From Ostreococcus mediterraneus (taxonomy: Eukaryota > Chlorophyta > Mamiellophyceae > Mamiellales > Bathycoccaceae), in assembly GCA_012295225.1 (NCBI GenBank), contig WMKK01000006.1, positions 620,001 through 684,000 of the forward strand: DNA of 64,000 bases, written 5' to 3'. The notes beneath the pieces are model-generated. The model ran no database searches and was not told the origin of the DNA. It worked only from the letters and a program-made list of their open reading frames with translations. Below, piece after piece: positions 40,201 through 49,834 of this stretch. Positions within the stretch are counted from its first letter, which is position 1; the number at the start of each line of letters is the position of its first letter. Both the position numbers and the translations under genes were made by a program.

Positions 40201-43037
40201 CGGCATGGCGACTCGGACAATGGGATGATCTAGACTCATTACTGAGTAAGATTGACACTGACACGTCTAATCACGTGAACTGTGGACTCAAACGTTCGCA
40301 TCGACAAACAGCCGTTGCGCCTTCTGCCCTGACTCCGAGCGGAGTGCCACTCACTGTCGGTGTCGGTGCAAACTTGAACGTTGAAATACCGCAACTCAGT
40401 GCAGATGCTGCAGTTGGGCGCGTTTTATTGGCGCTACAAAAGAATGATGGTGACGCCTTCCAAAGTGCGTGCTCGTCTGCGCGAGACGCGGTCATTACAC
40501 CTCTACGTGCTGCGTCCATGGAAGGTAGTTATCTTCGTGCGCACGCCGCTTTGGTGCAGTTACATTTAATACAGGAAGCTGAAACGGCTTGGAATGCCGT
40601 GAGATTGGTGAATGAAGCAAAATCTGCAGCTGCTGTGACGAAGACTCGAATACCGATGGATACGGCGGACATCCCGCTCGTGTCCGCGAAAGAGTTGAAG
40701 TCTTGGGATAACCGACTCGACCGCACACCGCCAAATATGGCGGCACGGGAACCCATTTTGGCGTTGCGTAGAACAGTATACAAGCTTCTCGGTGCAAAGT
40801 CTGCGGCATCAAAGACGTGGCTCGAGCAGGCGAGAGTTGCGCGGAGCGCCGGGCACTATGGCGCGGCACAATTAGCACTTCTTGAGTCGCGTTCAGAGAC
40901 TGGTATGTCCTTGCCGCTTGCTTTAGAGCAAGCTAAACTGTTGTGGGCGGAAGGTCGCCCGCATCGTGCAGTATTGGAAGTTGAAGAAGCGCTTCGAGAT
41001 CAAGATGCTATTTTGGCGCACCCCGAGCACGCGGCAAAGGCGCTTTTGAAACTCGCGCGCTGGTCTGCTGTTACTGGTCAAAAGCAGAAGACAGAAATTC
41101 TCAAGTTCTATGAAAGCGTACTCAGAGATTACAAGAGCTGGGAGAAGTCGCATTTTCACGTGGCACGTTATATGGATGAGTGGATGAAGGATGCGACAAA
41201 GAGAGAGATGGGTGGTGAAAGTGGTGCCAACTTACCAGTGTCGGTGCGTCGCAAAGGCATCGGTGGAGACGACGAAGAGGCGATTGATTACTTGCATGAA
41301 ACTGTGCGCGAGTACGGCTTGAGTATCAAATTTGGTCACAGGCACATTTACGAATCTCTGCCACGGATGTTGACGCTGTGGTTCGACATTGGGGATCGAT
41401 TCTACGCATCAGAGGATGTACAAGTGGTTGGTCGCAGCGGTGCAAAATTGAAGAAAATATTCACGGAAGTGATGGCAGCCATCAATTCATTTTCAGATCA
41501 ACTTCCGCTATACAAGTGGCTCACGGCGTTGCCTCAGCTCACGTCGAGGTTGTCTCACAACGAAAAAGACGTACGGAAACTTGTGCAGACGCTCGTCATA
41601 CGACTTCTTATCAATTTTCCAGATCAAGTCCTATGGGCGCTTGTGCCCATGGCTCGATCGCGCGACGTTGATCGTGCGGCGAGCGCAAAACAAATTATCG
41701 CGAGTGCGAGAAACGGAAAGGCGGATACGACTGGTATGAGGGCAGATCGTGAATTGATTCAGCAATTTGCTCAAGTTGCGGATCAACTTGTAAAGTTGTG
41801 CAACTACATGCCAAAGCCGATGGCAAAAACCGGGCGTCCGCCAAAGTCATTCAGTCTCTTGCAGACGTTCCCAGCTTTGGCGAGTCTGATGCCGACGCGT
41901 GTGATGATTCCGACGCAAAAATCGCTGACAGCGACGCTTCCTCCAGCTGGAACAAATCCGACGGATCACAAACCGTTTCCAGCGCGCACGGCGACGTTGT
42001 TTGAGTTACGCGATGCTGTCACCGTTCTCGCTTCTTTACAACGACCAAAGAAACTGACAGTGATTGGCGATGATTCCGAACATTATGGTTTCTTGTGCAA
42101 ACCAAAAGACGATTTACGTAAAGATTTGCGGATGATGGAATTTACAACGATGTTGAACAGGCTTTTGGCGAGAGATGCTGGAAGTCGCAAGCGTCGTTTG
42201 TACCTCAGAACCTTTAGCGTCATTCCTCTCACTGAAGATTGTGGGATCATTGAATGGGTACCGCATACGATTGGCTTCCGTCAGATCATCCAGCAGTTGT
42301 ACACGGAGGCGGGGCTTTACAACCCAAAGACGTCAACTAACGACATCAAGCAGTTGTACGAGAATTACAAGGGTCGCAACCCTGCGTCGTGGATGAAGGA
42401 GATTGTCAGCAGACACCCACCTGTATTCCATCGCTGGTTCTTAGAACGGTGGAAAGAACCTGCGGCGTGGTTCGCCGCGCGAACCGCATTTTCACACACC
42501 GCCGCTGTATGGAGTATGGTTGGGCACGTCGTCGGCCTCGGCGACCGTCATGGTGAAAACATTTTGTTCGACAGCACAACTGGAGATGCCGTGCACGTGG
42601 ATTTTTCCTGTCTGTTTGACAAAGGTCTTGAGCTCGAACTGCCCGAACGAGTGCCATTCCGTCTCACGCAGAACTTGGTTGACGGTCTCGGCGTCGGTGG
42701 TTACGAAGGCGTTTTCATGCGAGTATGCGAAATCACGCTCACAGTTCTTCGCTCACACCGCGAAGCGCTTATGAGCGTATTGGAGACGTTCGTGCACGAT
42801 CCTTTGGTTGAATGGACAAAGTCGTCTAGTCGTGATCGAAGTCGTCATGACTCCACAACACGCGGTAAAGAAGCTTTGGAGAAAATTCAGTCCAGGCTCG
42901 AAGGCGTCGTCGTCGGTGTCGGCGCGGCGCCATCGATGCCTTTGTCGCCGCAAGGTCAGGCGCGGCGATTAGTAGAAGAAGCTGTATCGCTTTCGAATCT
43001 CGGAAGCATGTACATTTGGTGGATGGCATGGCATTAA
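34272..43037 (+). CDS. ATR: ATR checkpoint kinase (PIKK family), three exons
   Basis: Exons 34272-34576, 34659-34763 and 34862-43037 give about 2,861 residues. The N-terminal 1,700 residues are HEAT-like helices; a UME-type stretch (KMDLLTLISSQKIHIMRALI) points to ATR. A FAT region follows, with EYGLSIKFGHRHIYESLPRM, then the kinase: KLTVIGDDSEHYGFLCKPKD, the catalytic loop VVGLGDRHGENILFD and the metal-binding motif VHVDFSCLFDKG. The protein ends with a FATC domain (LGSMYIWWMAWH). ATR is the nuclear kinase that senses RPA-coated single-stranded DNA with ATRIP and activates the replication checkpoint. The first exon's Met at 34272 or a later one (MSAEFQ) may be the start. Length and kinase motifs appear normal. 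Confidence 0.95.
34577..34658 (+). other. ATR intron 1, 82 nt
   Basis: GTGAGT donor inside a Ser codon (TC|A) and acceptor TTACTCAG. It is clearly richer in A and T than the flanking exons, and there is a TATAACC branch-like motif. Confidence 0.85.
34764..34861 (+). other. ATR intron 2, 98 nt
   Basis: GTGCGT donor splitting a Ser codon (AG|C), a consensus TACTAAC branch point at about 34824-34830, and a GCGATAG acceptor. Splicing joins SEMS to AGFHGLVV, in the main exon's frame. Confidence 0.88.
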
Positions 43038-43193
43038 CCATAGAAATTCTAGTCACATTAGATGCATTGTACCACTGTACGGTAGCATTGTAATATCACG
43101 ATTAGCGCTGTGAATTTTATTAACAAGTGGTGGTAAAGTAAAGCATACAGCCGACAGTGCGTATCGACATCGCGACAAAATTATTGTCGTTTA

Positions 43194-43742
43194 TTAGAAC
43201 TCGTCGTCATCGCGGCGATCTCTCGGGTCATTGCTTTGTTGAAAGCTTTGCAAAAACGAAAGCACAAAGTTGACGACGAAGAGAAAAAACATAATGTTAA
43301 AGATAAACCCGAGCCCACCAAACCCAAACCCGAATCCATACATCGGCATGATCGGCATCGGCATGAACACCGAGTTATACCCATAGCCTCCCCGAGCGTA
43401 TCCCCCAACCGGCGGCGCACCGCGCGATTGCGCGCTCATCCGCGGCGCGCTTCGGCTCGACGCCCGAAACGACCCCCCGCCCACGCGTCCACCCGAGCGC
43501 GCCGCTTCCGCCACATCCGCATCGATCGCCCCCGTGAGCATGATCGTCGCCGCCATAAACGCCGCCAATCCACCATTCAACGATCGCTTCGGCGCCGCAT
43601 CCTCATCACCGCGTCCCGACGCCTTCACCGCCACGATCGCCCCGCGCTTCGTCATCATCATCGTGCGCGCACGCACCGTGCGTCGCATCGCCACCGCGCG
43701 CGTCGTCGCCGCCGGCGCGTGCATCGTCGTCATCGTCATCAT
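43194..43742 (-). CDS. Short DUF1517-like plastid membrane protein
   Basis: About 182 residues from the ATG at 43742. The first 40 are Met/Thr/Ala/Arg-rich, resembling a transit peptide, followed by a hydrophobic segment (LAAFMAATIMLTGAIDADVA) that ends in a possible lumenal cleavage site before EAARSGGRVGGGSFR. The SGGRVGGGSFRASSRSAP motif is typical of the start of DUF1517 proteins in plants and cyanobacteria. A Gly/Met/Pro-rich stretch and one strong membrane helix (FIFNIMFFLFVVNFVLSFL) follow. The globular C-terminal half of DUF1517 is missing; the protein ends shortly after the helix with an acidic NDPRDRRDDDEF tail. Function unknown. Confidence 0.65.
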   Translation of the reverse strand: MMTMTTMHAPAATTRAVAMRRTVRARTMMMTKRGAIVAVKASGRGDEDAAPKRSLNGGLAAFMAATIMLTGAIDADVAEAARSGGRVGGGSFRASSRSAPRMSAQSRGAPPVGGYARGGYGYNSVFMPMPIMPMYGFGFGFGGLGFIFNIMFFLFVVNFVLSFLQSFQQSNDPRDRRDDDEF

Positions 43743-44042
43743 ATCCCTCGTGCGTTCGTGCGCGATTCCGTCGCTCCGTCGCGCAACGCGTCGTGCAATG
43801 GGCACGCGCGACGGTCACTGGATATTTTCATCCGTGACGTCACTCAAGCATCTCGAAAGCGCGCGGTGTGGCGATCGATCGATGCGCGCATCGATGCGCG
43901 AGAAAATCGTGCGATGGAAATATCGATGAGCTGATGGATGGGTGCGATGGGTGGTTTTCGAGGAGAACCACTGGCGGCGGCGCGGCATTGCAACGGCTTC
44001 GCACGCGCGACGGGACGGCGTGCGGTGACGCAGGGCGACGGG

Positions 44043-45452
44043 ATGACGACGACAACCATACTCGCGGGTTCGTACGAGCGGTTCGTGTTCGGGTACTCGC
44101 TGGATGACGCGCAGGCGGGCGACGAGGCGGGCGGTGAGGCGCACCTGCGCAAATCGTTTACGATCGATGCGCACACGTCGAGCGTGAAATCTATCGCGTG
44201 TAACGGCGGGTACGCGGCGTCTGGGGGTGGGGATGATATTATTCGAGTGTTTCATTGCGATGAGGATGGGGCGGTGGCGGATTTGGGGATGTGTGTTGGG
44301 CATCAAGGGGACGTGCGGTGCTTGACGTTTCACGCCGCGGGTGGGTACGCGCCGACGCGGCTGTTGAGTGGTTCAGCGGATGGGGCATTGATGGTTTGGG
44401 ATGTGAGTAATAATTTTGAGTTGGTGAAGACGATGCGGGCGCATCGTGGGGGGGTGTCGTCGATTAGTGCGCATCAGAGTGGACGCGTGGCGTTGACGTG
44501 CGGCGCTGACGCGCACGTGGCGATGTGGGACATGCAAAAGGGGCGCGTAGCGTACAAGTACAAGGCTCCTGAGCGTGTTGAAGCGTTGGCGTTTACTAAA
44601 GGCGGCGCGGAGTACATCACGCAAGCCGCGCAGCGGATTAGCTCTACGGATGTTGAAGCTGGAAACATTGTCACGACGTTTACGACGCCAGCGAAAGTGC
44701 TCACTTTTGAAACGAGCGGTCGAATAGTGTACGCCGGGTGCGAAGGCGGCGACGTGTATGGGTACGACATGCGTACTGCGGCAGCCAATGGCGCCGTTGT
44801 GCGATTAGCATCGGCACATGCACAACGCGTTCGTGGTTTGGTTATTCCTACGACGCGCCTCGGCGAAACGTTTGGCGACTCGGGCCCAACCAGACTTGTA
44901 ACTGCGGGTTCAGAGGGTATCGTGCGCGCTTGGGACTTGCGCACCGCAAAAAGCGTTCATGACGATACGCCGGCAACGTCTATTGCATCCATAGATACAG
45001 GAGCGCGGTATACATGCCTGTGCGCAATGGCGCCAGAAACGCCGCCAGACGCGCCAGTGCCAAAATTGGAGCCTCTTCCCGCGCGCAAAGAAGGCGCAAA
45101 GAATATTGGCAACGCAGCGAAAGGAAAAGGACAAAATAAACAATCGCAAAAACCTAAAGTCGTTGAGAACAAGAAGCAAAAAAGAGGCAAACAACCGAAA
45201 AGACCAGCGGGCTTTGCCGACGACGACGACTTTGAAGTTGTGCCTCAAGACAACCCATCCGCTGGCAAGCAACAGCCGAGTCGTTTGGATGACGACGACG
45301 ACGAGGACGAAGCGCCGTATGGTAAACCTACGCACATGCAGAAGAAAAAGAAGAACAATAATAAGAAGGCACGGCCAGGTGTGGCTTATGAAAAGACAGC
45401 GACATCGGCGCGAAGAAAGGCAAACAAAATCAAACCACAAAAACGTCGTTGA
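44043..45452 (+). CDS. WD40 protein of the MAK11/PAK1IP1 family, 60S ribosome biogenesis
   Basis: About 469 residues from the ATG at 44043 (MTTTTILAGSYERFVFGYSL), which aligns with the family start; an upstream ATG at 43938 is possible. WD40 repeats fill residues 10-330: SVKSIACNGGYAASGGGDDI, TRLLSGSADGALMVWDVSNN, HRGGVSSISAHQSGRVALTC and TRLVTAGSEGIVRAWDLRTA. The tail is a Lys/Asn/Asp-rich nucleolar-type region with several basic clusters. MAK11 in yeast and PAK1IP1 in animals act in early 60S subunit assembly in the nucleolus. Confidence 0.83.
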   Translation: MTTTTILAGSYERFVFGYSLDDAQAGDEAGGEAHLRKSFTIDAHTSSVKSIACNGGYAASGGGDDIIRVFHCDEDGAVADLGMCVGHQGDVRCLTFHAAGGYAPTRLLSGSADGALMVWDVSNNFELVKTMRAHRGGVSSISAHQSGRVALTCGADAHVAMWDMQKGRVAYKYKAPERVEALAFTKGGAEYITQAAQRISSTDVEAGNIVTTFTTPAKVLTFETSGRIVYAGCEGGDVYGYDMRTAAANGAVVRLASAHAQRVRGLVIPTTRLGETFGDSGPTRLVTAGSEGIVRAWDLRTAKSVHDDTPATSIASIDTGARYTCLCAMAPETPPDAPVPKLEPLPARKEGAKNIGNAAKGKGQNKQSQKPKVVENKKQKRGKQPKRPAGFADDDDFEVVPQDNPSAGKQQPSRLDDDDDEDEAPYGKPTHMQKKKKNNNKKARPGVAYEKTATSARRKANKIKPQKRR

Positions 45453-45641
45453 GTACACTATTACGTAGAAAAATATCTATAGTCATGAATGAGAAGAGCG
45501 TTTAAATTAATCGTATCGTATCTTAACGTTCACATTCATCGTCATGCTATCTGAGCGCGTGTGCGTGTTTCATTTCTCCAAACAGAAAAAGCTACTAAGT
45601 CTTTTCATTCGACGTTCCAATCAATGCGTATGTGTACATTT

Positions 45642-46814
45642 TCAGTGGTCATACTCTCCGGCTGCTTCAAGTAATTGCTGAGCCGCGAGACGCATGGCGT
45701 GTTTCTTCGTCGTCGCTTGCGCCGACGCGGTTTGCTGACCAAATCGCATAACCGCAACGTGCAACGGCGGGCCATCGCCGTCCTTAATCTCAGTCGTGCT
45801 TTCGCAAATGCCCCCAAGCGTATACAAGTGACCGACCGCGTTCTCCATCTTGAGTTCGAGTTTTTCTTTCGGCTGCATCGGCGGTGCGTTGATTATTTCG
45901 TGTTCGTATTGTTTCAGCATGACCAACGCCGCGCTTGCCTCTGCATTCTTCTTGCTCGTACCTTTAGCCTGCGTGACGCGTTGCGGCTCGTCTGGACGCC
46001 AAGCAGGACAGTTTTCGCGTGGCCAGCGTGCCGTGGCAATAAACTCAGGTGCGTGGTCTGGCGTGCCTTCGATGCGTTTACTGTCAACGTCCCCGTAGTT
46101 CTCAAGCAACAATCCCTTGGGATTTGAAATTTCACCCGATTGCGTGCCTTGAAAGACCACCTTGTACACCAACCACTTTGCTAACTGTTCCACCGCTTGC
46201 GGACCTCCGGCGTAACCATTCACCTTATACACCGCCGCCTCGATCGTCGTACCCGCACTATGCGCCTCCATATTACCATTAATTTGATCTTCCATGATGC
46301 GTGCGGGCAAAATATCGTGTAAATATCTCAAAAACACCGCATTAGATGACACGTTTGAATAAAACTTGGTCACCTGCCCGGTATCCACGCACAACCCAGA
46401 GTTCACGAGTACCTCCATCAAAGCCGCGCCCAAAATTTTATCCCCAACCAATGCATGCATTTCAACTTGTACCGTTGACACGTGATGTTGGTTCACTCCG
46501 CGCAATCGTGCAGGAATGATATCGTTATCAATCAACGCTTGCGAACGGTCGTGCCATAAATCCAACGGCGGCTCGCCATCTGCAAACATCTTCTCAGCCT
46601 TTCTCTTCCACGCTTGCGACTCCCCGCGGGACTCCATCTTGAGCTTATACTGGCTTTTCGCGGATGGCCCAGTTTGTGTGCGAAAGTTTGGCGTCATGAT
46701 CGGCGCGGTATCCACGCGAAGCGTTCTCCAGAGCGCAGCGAGGCGTTGACCGCTCGAGACGCGCGACGGTGACGGTGACGGTGACGACGACAACACCTGC
46801 ACGGCGTATCGCAT
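45642..46814 (-). CDS. RNase III-like domain protein with two dsRNA-binding domains, active site altered
   Basis: 390 residues. An Arg/Ser-rich N-terminus may target an organelle. Residues about 110-225 form an RNase III-like helical domain: QVEMHALVGDKILGAALMEV corresponds to the ERLEFLGDAVL signature and EAHSAGTTIEAAVYKVNG to the second signature. The G-D and the later E-A-x-x-Y are kept, but the second Glu of the first motif is Ala and the Asp before the later Glu is Thr. Two dsRBDs follow (AKGTSKKNAEASAALVMLKQ; QATTKKHAMRLAAQQLLEAA). The layout resembles the mitochondrial ribosomal protein mL44/MRPL3 more than a processing Dicer. Probably RNA-binding, perhaps structural in a ribosome; this is inference. 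Confidence 0.75.
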   Translation of the reverse strand: MRYAVQVLSSSPSPSPSRVSSGQRLAALWRTLRVDTAPIMTPNFRTQTGPSAKSQYKLKMESRGESQAWKRKAEKMFADGEPPLDLWHDRSQALIDNDIIPARLRGVNQHHVSTVQVEMHALVGDKILGAALMEVLVNSGLCVDTGQVTKFYSNVSSNAVFLRYLHDILPARIMEDQINGNMEAHSAGTTIEAAVYKVNGYAGGPQAVEQLAKWLVYKVVFQGTQSGEISNPKGLLLENYGDVDSKRIEGTPDHAPEFIATARWPRENCPAWRPDEPQRVTQAKGTSKKNAEASAALVMLKQYEHEIINAPPMQPKEKLELKMENAVGHLYTLGGICESTTEIKDGDGPPLHVAVMRFGQQTASAQATTKKHAMRLAAQQLLEAAGEYDH

Positions 46815-47103
46815 ACACGGGCGAGATCACACTGCGGTGCGCACGCGACCGCGGCTGTGCGATGAGACGACAACGATGACGACGCGTGCGCGAGACTGAG
46901 GCAACACATCACACATGTTCTCGATAATTCTTTCTTGAGGAGGTTGGTCGACACCCAACTGGTTGTTGTTCGTTTTGCGATCCGGATAAACTACCCATGA
47001 CGGCACTTGTGTGCGCGAACGCGGATGTGCGTGCATATAAAAGTATTATTACAACGCGTGCGTGCAACACAAAACTACAAGGGAGAATACATGTACAGGT
47101 GCG

Positions 47104-48079
47104 CTACCCGCCGTATTGTTCTGGACCGTTTCCGGATACGGCTCGGATGGCGAGCGCGAGCTCTTCGGCGAAGAATGGATTGTCGTCATCGCTGCGGCTG
47201 AACTGCTCGGGCGTCCATAGTTCACGGAGAGCGGCGACACCGGCGTCGACGTCGATGAGCAACAATTCGGGGTCGTGTTCGATCAACTTGCCCACCTTGA
47301 CGCCGGGAAACGCCGTTTGGAGCGCGTCGAAGCGGCGTTTGATGTCTACGACGTCGCGTTCAAGAAACGCCTTTGCGTTGAGGCGCATAATGAGCGCCAC
47401 GTCTGCACCAGGCATCAGCGTTTTCAACGCCGCGAGCCTGGATACGATGGCGCTCGACGGCGTGACTAAAATTTCGGGATATCCATACGCGAGCTTGAGC
47501 GCTTCTGGAATTGAGCACAAGCAGATCGTCGCGACAGTCTCCGCTCTCGCCGACAGCTCAAATACATCCGATACTAACGTTTGCACCTCTACATCACCGC
47601 GTGCGATCGTTCCATTGCGCACAGCGTGCGCCAACGTCAACACGTACTCCGCCGTATACGTCGCGAAACCGTCTTGCATGCCTTTATCGCGCCAATACGC
47701 CTTGACATCCTCCAAACGCGCCGTCTCACGAACCTTAGCTCTCCATATTTTTGCCGCTTCATCGATCCCACCCTCGCGCGAGCGTTGAGGCAACGCTCGC
47801 CCGTCTTGTCGCTTGTACGGCAACGCGTCGATGAATCTCCCGTACGCCCTCGCGAACGCGTCCACGCCGCCACCCACCACGCGCCTCTGCGCGGGCGACC
47901 CAAACGACAGCTCTGACAGCCAATTCAGCGTCGTCGCAATGCCAATCGACACCGCGGGTTTCTCCGCCATCAGACTCGCGCGTATCGCGTCGTAATCACC
48001 GTTGAAATCGGATGGATCCTTGCTCTCGCGCGAGCTCCTCGCGGCGCGCGGGACGACGGTGACCGCACCGCGGCGCACA

Positions 48080-48112
<33 letters not shown>

Positions 48113-48147
48113 AGCCGTGACGTCGACGTCGACGCGTAGCGATCCAT
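47104..48147 (-). CDS. Possible mTERF-like helical-repeat organelle protein
   Basis: About 347 residues from the ATG at 48147. The N-terminus (MDRYASTSTSRLA, then ten Ser in a row and VRRGAVTVVPRAARSS) looks like an organelle targeting peptide; the Ser run is coded by an ACG/GAC-type triplet repeat. The C-terminal half has repeated helix-turn units with Pro and Leu in mTERF-like positions (LKTLMPGADVALIMRLNAKA; FPGVKVGKLIEHDPELLLID). mTERF proteins act in organelle transcription and RNA processing. The match is weak, so another helical repeat family is possible. The frame is open to 48288, but that extension is Gly/Arg-rich and would overlap the divergent hydratase gene. Confidence 0.5.
48082..48111. 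repeat. (GAC)n trinucleotide repeat coding a Ser run
   Basis: Ten or so GAC/ACG units read on the minus strand as consecutive Ser codons in the mTERF-like protein's presumed targeting peptide. Confidence 0.8.
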
Positions 48148-48228
48148 CGTCGCGAGACGACGCGCGCCACCGAATGTGGCGCGTCGACCACCACGATCGT
48201 CGCCGCAGTCGTCGCCGCACCGCGCGCG

Positions 48229-48888
48229 ATGCGCGCCGCCGAAGACGCCGCCGCCGCGCCACGCCGCGTGTCGCGCATCGCCAGTCACGTCAACGCCTCG
48301 TCTTCGCGCGCGGCGACCACGACGGAGTCCTCCCTAGCCAATCCCGACGACGCGCGCGACGACGACGACGCGCGCGACGACGACGCCGTCGTCGTCGCTC
48401 GAGGCGATCCCACGGCCCTCACCGCGTGGCTCGCGCGCCACCCGCCAGGCACCTCCCTCGACGTGTCGTCATCGATCCCAATCCTCGTCGATCAGGCCCG
48501 CATCGACGCCTTCGCGTCGTGCACGAACGACAATCAATGGATCCACGGCGCGAACGCCCCCGGCGGCGCCGTCGCGCACGGCTTCCTCACCCTCTCCCTT
48601 CTCACCACGCTCACCTCACGCGTGATCACACACGATTGCGGCGGCGCGCGAGAAAAGTACATCAACTATGGTCTCAACCGTGTGCGTTTCATCGCCCCGG
48701 TACGCGTCAACGACGTCGTATTCCTCCGTCGTTGCGCGCTCGAGCGCGTCGCCCCGCCCGCGCGCGACGCGCGCGCGACGACGCGCGTCGAGTACAGCGC
48801 CACCCTCGCCGTGCGTCGCCAGCGCGGCGATGACTTCATCGTCCTCGACGTCTGCGTCGCGTCCTGGATCATCCTGCGGGTCCCATAG
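48229..48888 (+). CDS. MaoC-like (R)-specific enoyl hydratase, hot-dog fold
   Basis: 219 residues. The first 60 (Ala/Arg/Ser, then an acidic run coded by a GAC repeat) may be a targeting region. The single hot-dog domain contains FASCTNDNQWIH, equivalent to the catalytic (G/N)D-x-N-x-x-H signature of MaoC/R-hydratases, and VAHGFLTLSLLTTL. NYGLNRVRFIAPVRVNDVVF is the typical following strand-helix. The family hydrates 2-enoyl-CoA or -ACP; the NodN-like branch is closest. The gene ends directly in a CGC/CAT-rich repeat. Its start is 82 bp from the divergent mTERF-like gene. Confidence 0.82.
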   Translation: MRAAEDAAAAPRRVSRIASHVNASSSRAATTTESSLANPDDARDDDDARDDDAVVVARGDPTALTAWLARHPPGTSLDVSSSIPILVDQARIDAFASCTNDNQWIHGANAPGGAVAHGFLTLSLLTTLTSRVITHDCGGAREKYINYGLNRVRFIAPVRVNDVVFLRRCALERVAPPARDARATTRVEYSATLAVRRQRGDDFIVLDVCVASWIILRVP

Positions 48889-48965
48889 CCGTCGCCGTCG
48901 TCGTCGCCATAGTCGCCATAGTCGCCATAGTACCGGTCGCCGTAGCCGTAGCCGTCGCCGTAGCC
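48889..48965. repeat. Short tandem repeat tract (GCCGTC and CATAGTCGC units)
   Basis: Immediately after the hydratase stop, CGTCGC-type triplets pass into three CATAGTCGC nonamers and then CCGTAGCCGT units. It is low-complexity, non-coding sequence. Confidence 0.75.
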
Positions 48966-49062
48966 GTGTATCGCGCGCCGTCAGATCGCACCCCGCGCCT
49001 CGGCAACACCCACGCCCGCGCGCGAGATCGCGCCCACCCGCGAGGCGCGCGCGCGCCACGTG

Positions 49063-49087
49063 GCACCCCGTGGCACCCCGCGCGGCG
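49063..49087. repeat. 25-bp direct repeat, left copy
   Basis: A GCACCCCGTGGCACC-type sequence identical over 25 bp to 49346-49370, 283 bp away. Between the copies lies a visibly A+T-rich stretch (about 49110-49340) unlike its GC-rich surroundings, with a small palindrome at 49134-49149. Confidence 0.85.
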
Positions 49088-49345
49088 CCTCTCACGGTAT
49101 CGCCGTCGTCGTACGTATTGTAGCCCGGACTTTAGACAGAAGTCTGTCTGTACGACGTTGAATTGTTTTGACTTTGCGTCAAATTGTGTCGTCTATTAAA
49201 ATTTCTACATCTGGTTAAAATGATGAGCTAACAACATGTATTGTTAGTTATATAGAGACATGTACACCATAATACGTGTAGTACTTTATGNGTTAACATG
49301 CTATGATTCGGTATTTGATAGTATCGAGAGAGGCGTCTCTCGACA

Positions 49346-49370
49346 GCACCCCGTGGCACCCCGCGCGGCG
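49346..49370. repeat. 25-bp direct repeat, right copy
   Basis: Exact copy of 49063-49087. The pair encloses an A+T-rich segment that could be an inserted remnant, but I could not find convincing termini for it. Confidence 0.85.
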
Positions 49371-49512
49371 TCCACCGACGACGGCGGCGGCGTGGGGACC
49401 GATCGGTCGGACCGACGATGACGGCATCGACGACCGGTCGCGGGACATCGCGGGAGGCGTGCGCGCGATACGGGCGCGTGGACGACCGCGAACGGATATG
49501 GACGTGGTGTAC

Positions 49513-49834
49513 ACCCTAAGGGTTGAGTCGTCGGCGCGTTGAGTCGGCGTGGGGCATCGTCGAGGTGCCGCGTCGCGTCACGGCGGTGCTTTCTTCGTAT
49601 ACTGTACTGTATATTACACTATGTATGAGTCGATGAGGACCGTCCAGGATCACCTCCACGCCGGGGGTCATCGGACGATCGATGGACATGAGAGCGTAAA
49701 CCCTAAGGGTTGAGCCGGCGCGGTCGCTCATCCCCGCGCCCGCGTGCGTTGGCGTGGGGCATCGTCGAGGCGTCACGGCGGTGCGTTCGTCGTAGTTAAG
49801 CTATAGACGAGTCGATGAGGACCGTCCAGGATCT
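49513..49834. repeat. Diverged tandem duplication (two units of about 140-190 bp)
   Basis: Three blocks recur in the same order: ACCCTAAGGGTTGAG at 49513 and 49700; GGCGTGGGGCATCGTCGAGG at 49546 and 49751; GAGTCGATGAGGACCGTCC extended by AGGATC at 49627 and 49809. Offsets of 187, 205 and 182 bp show indels since duplication. The right unit is interrupted by the element at 49833-50248, and its continuation resumes at 50249. Confidence 0.8.
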
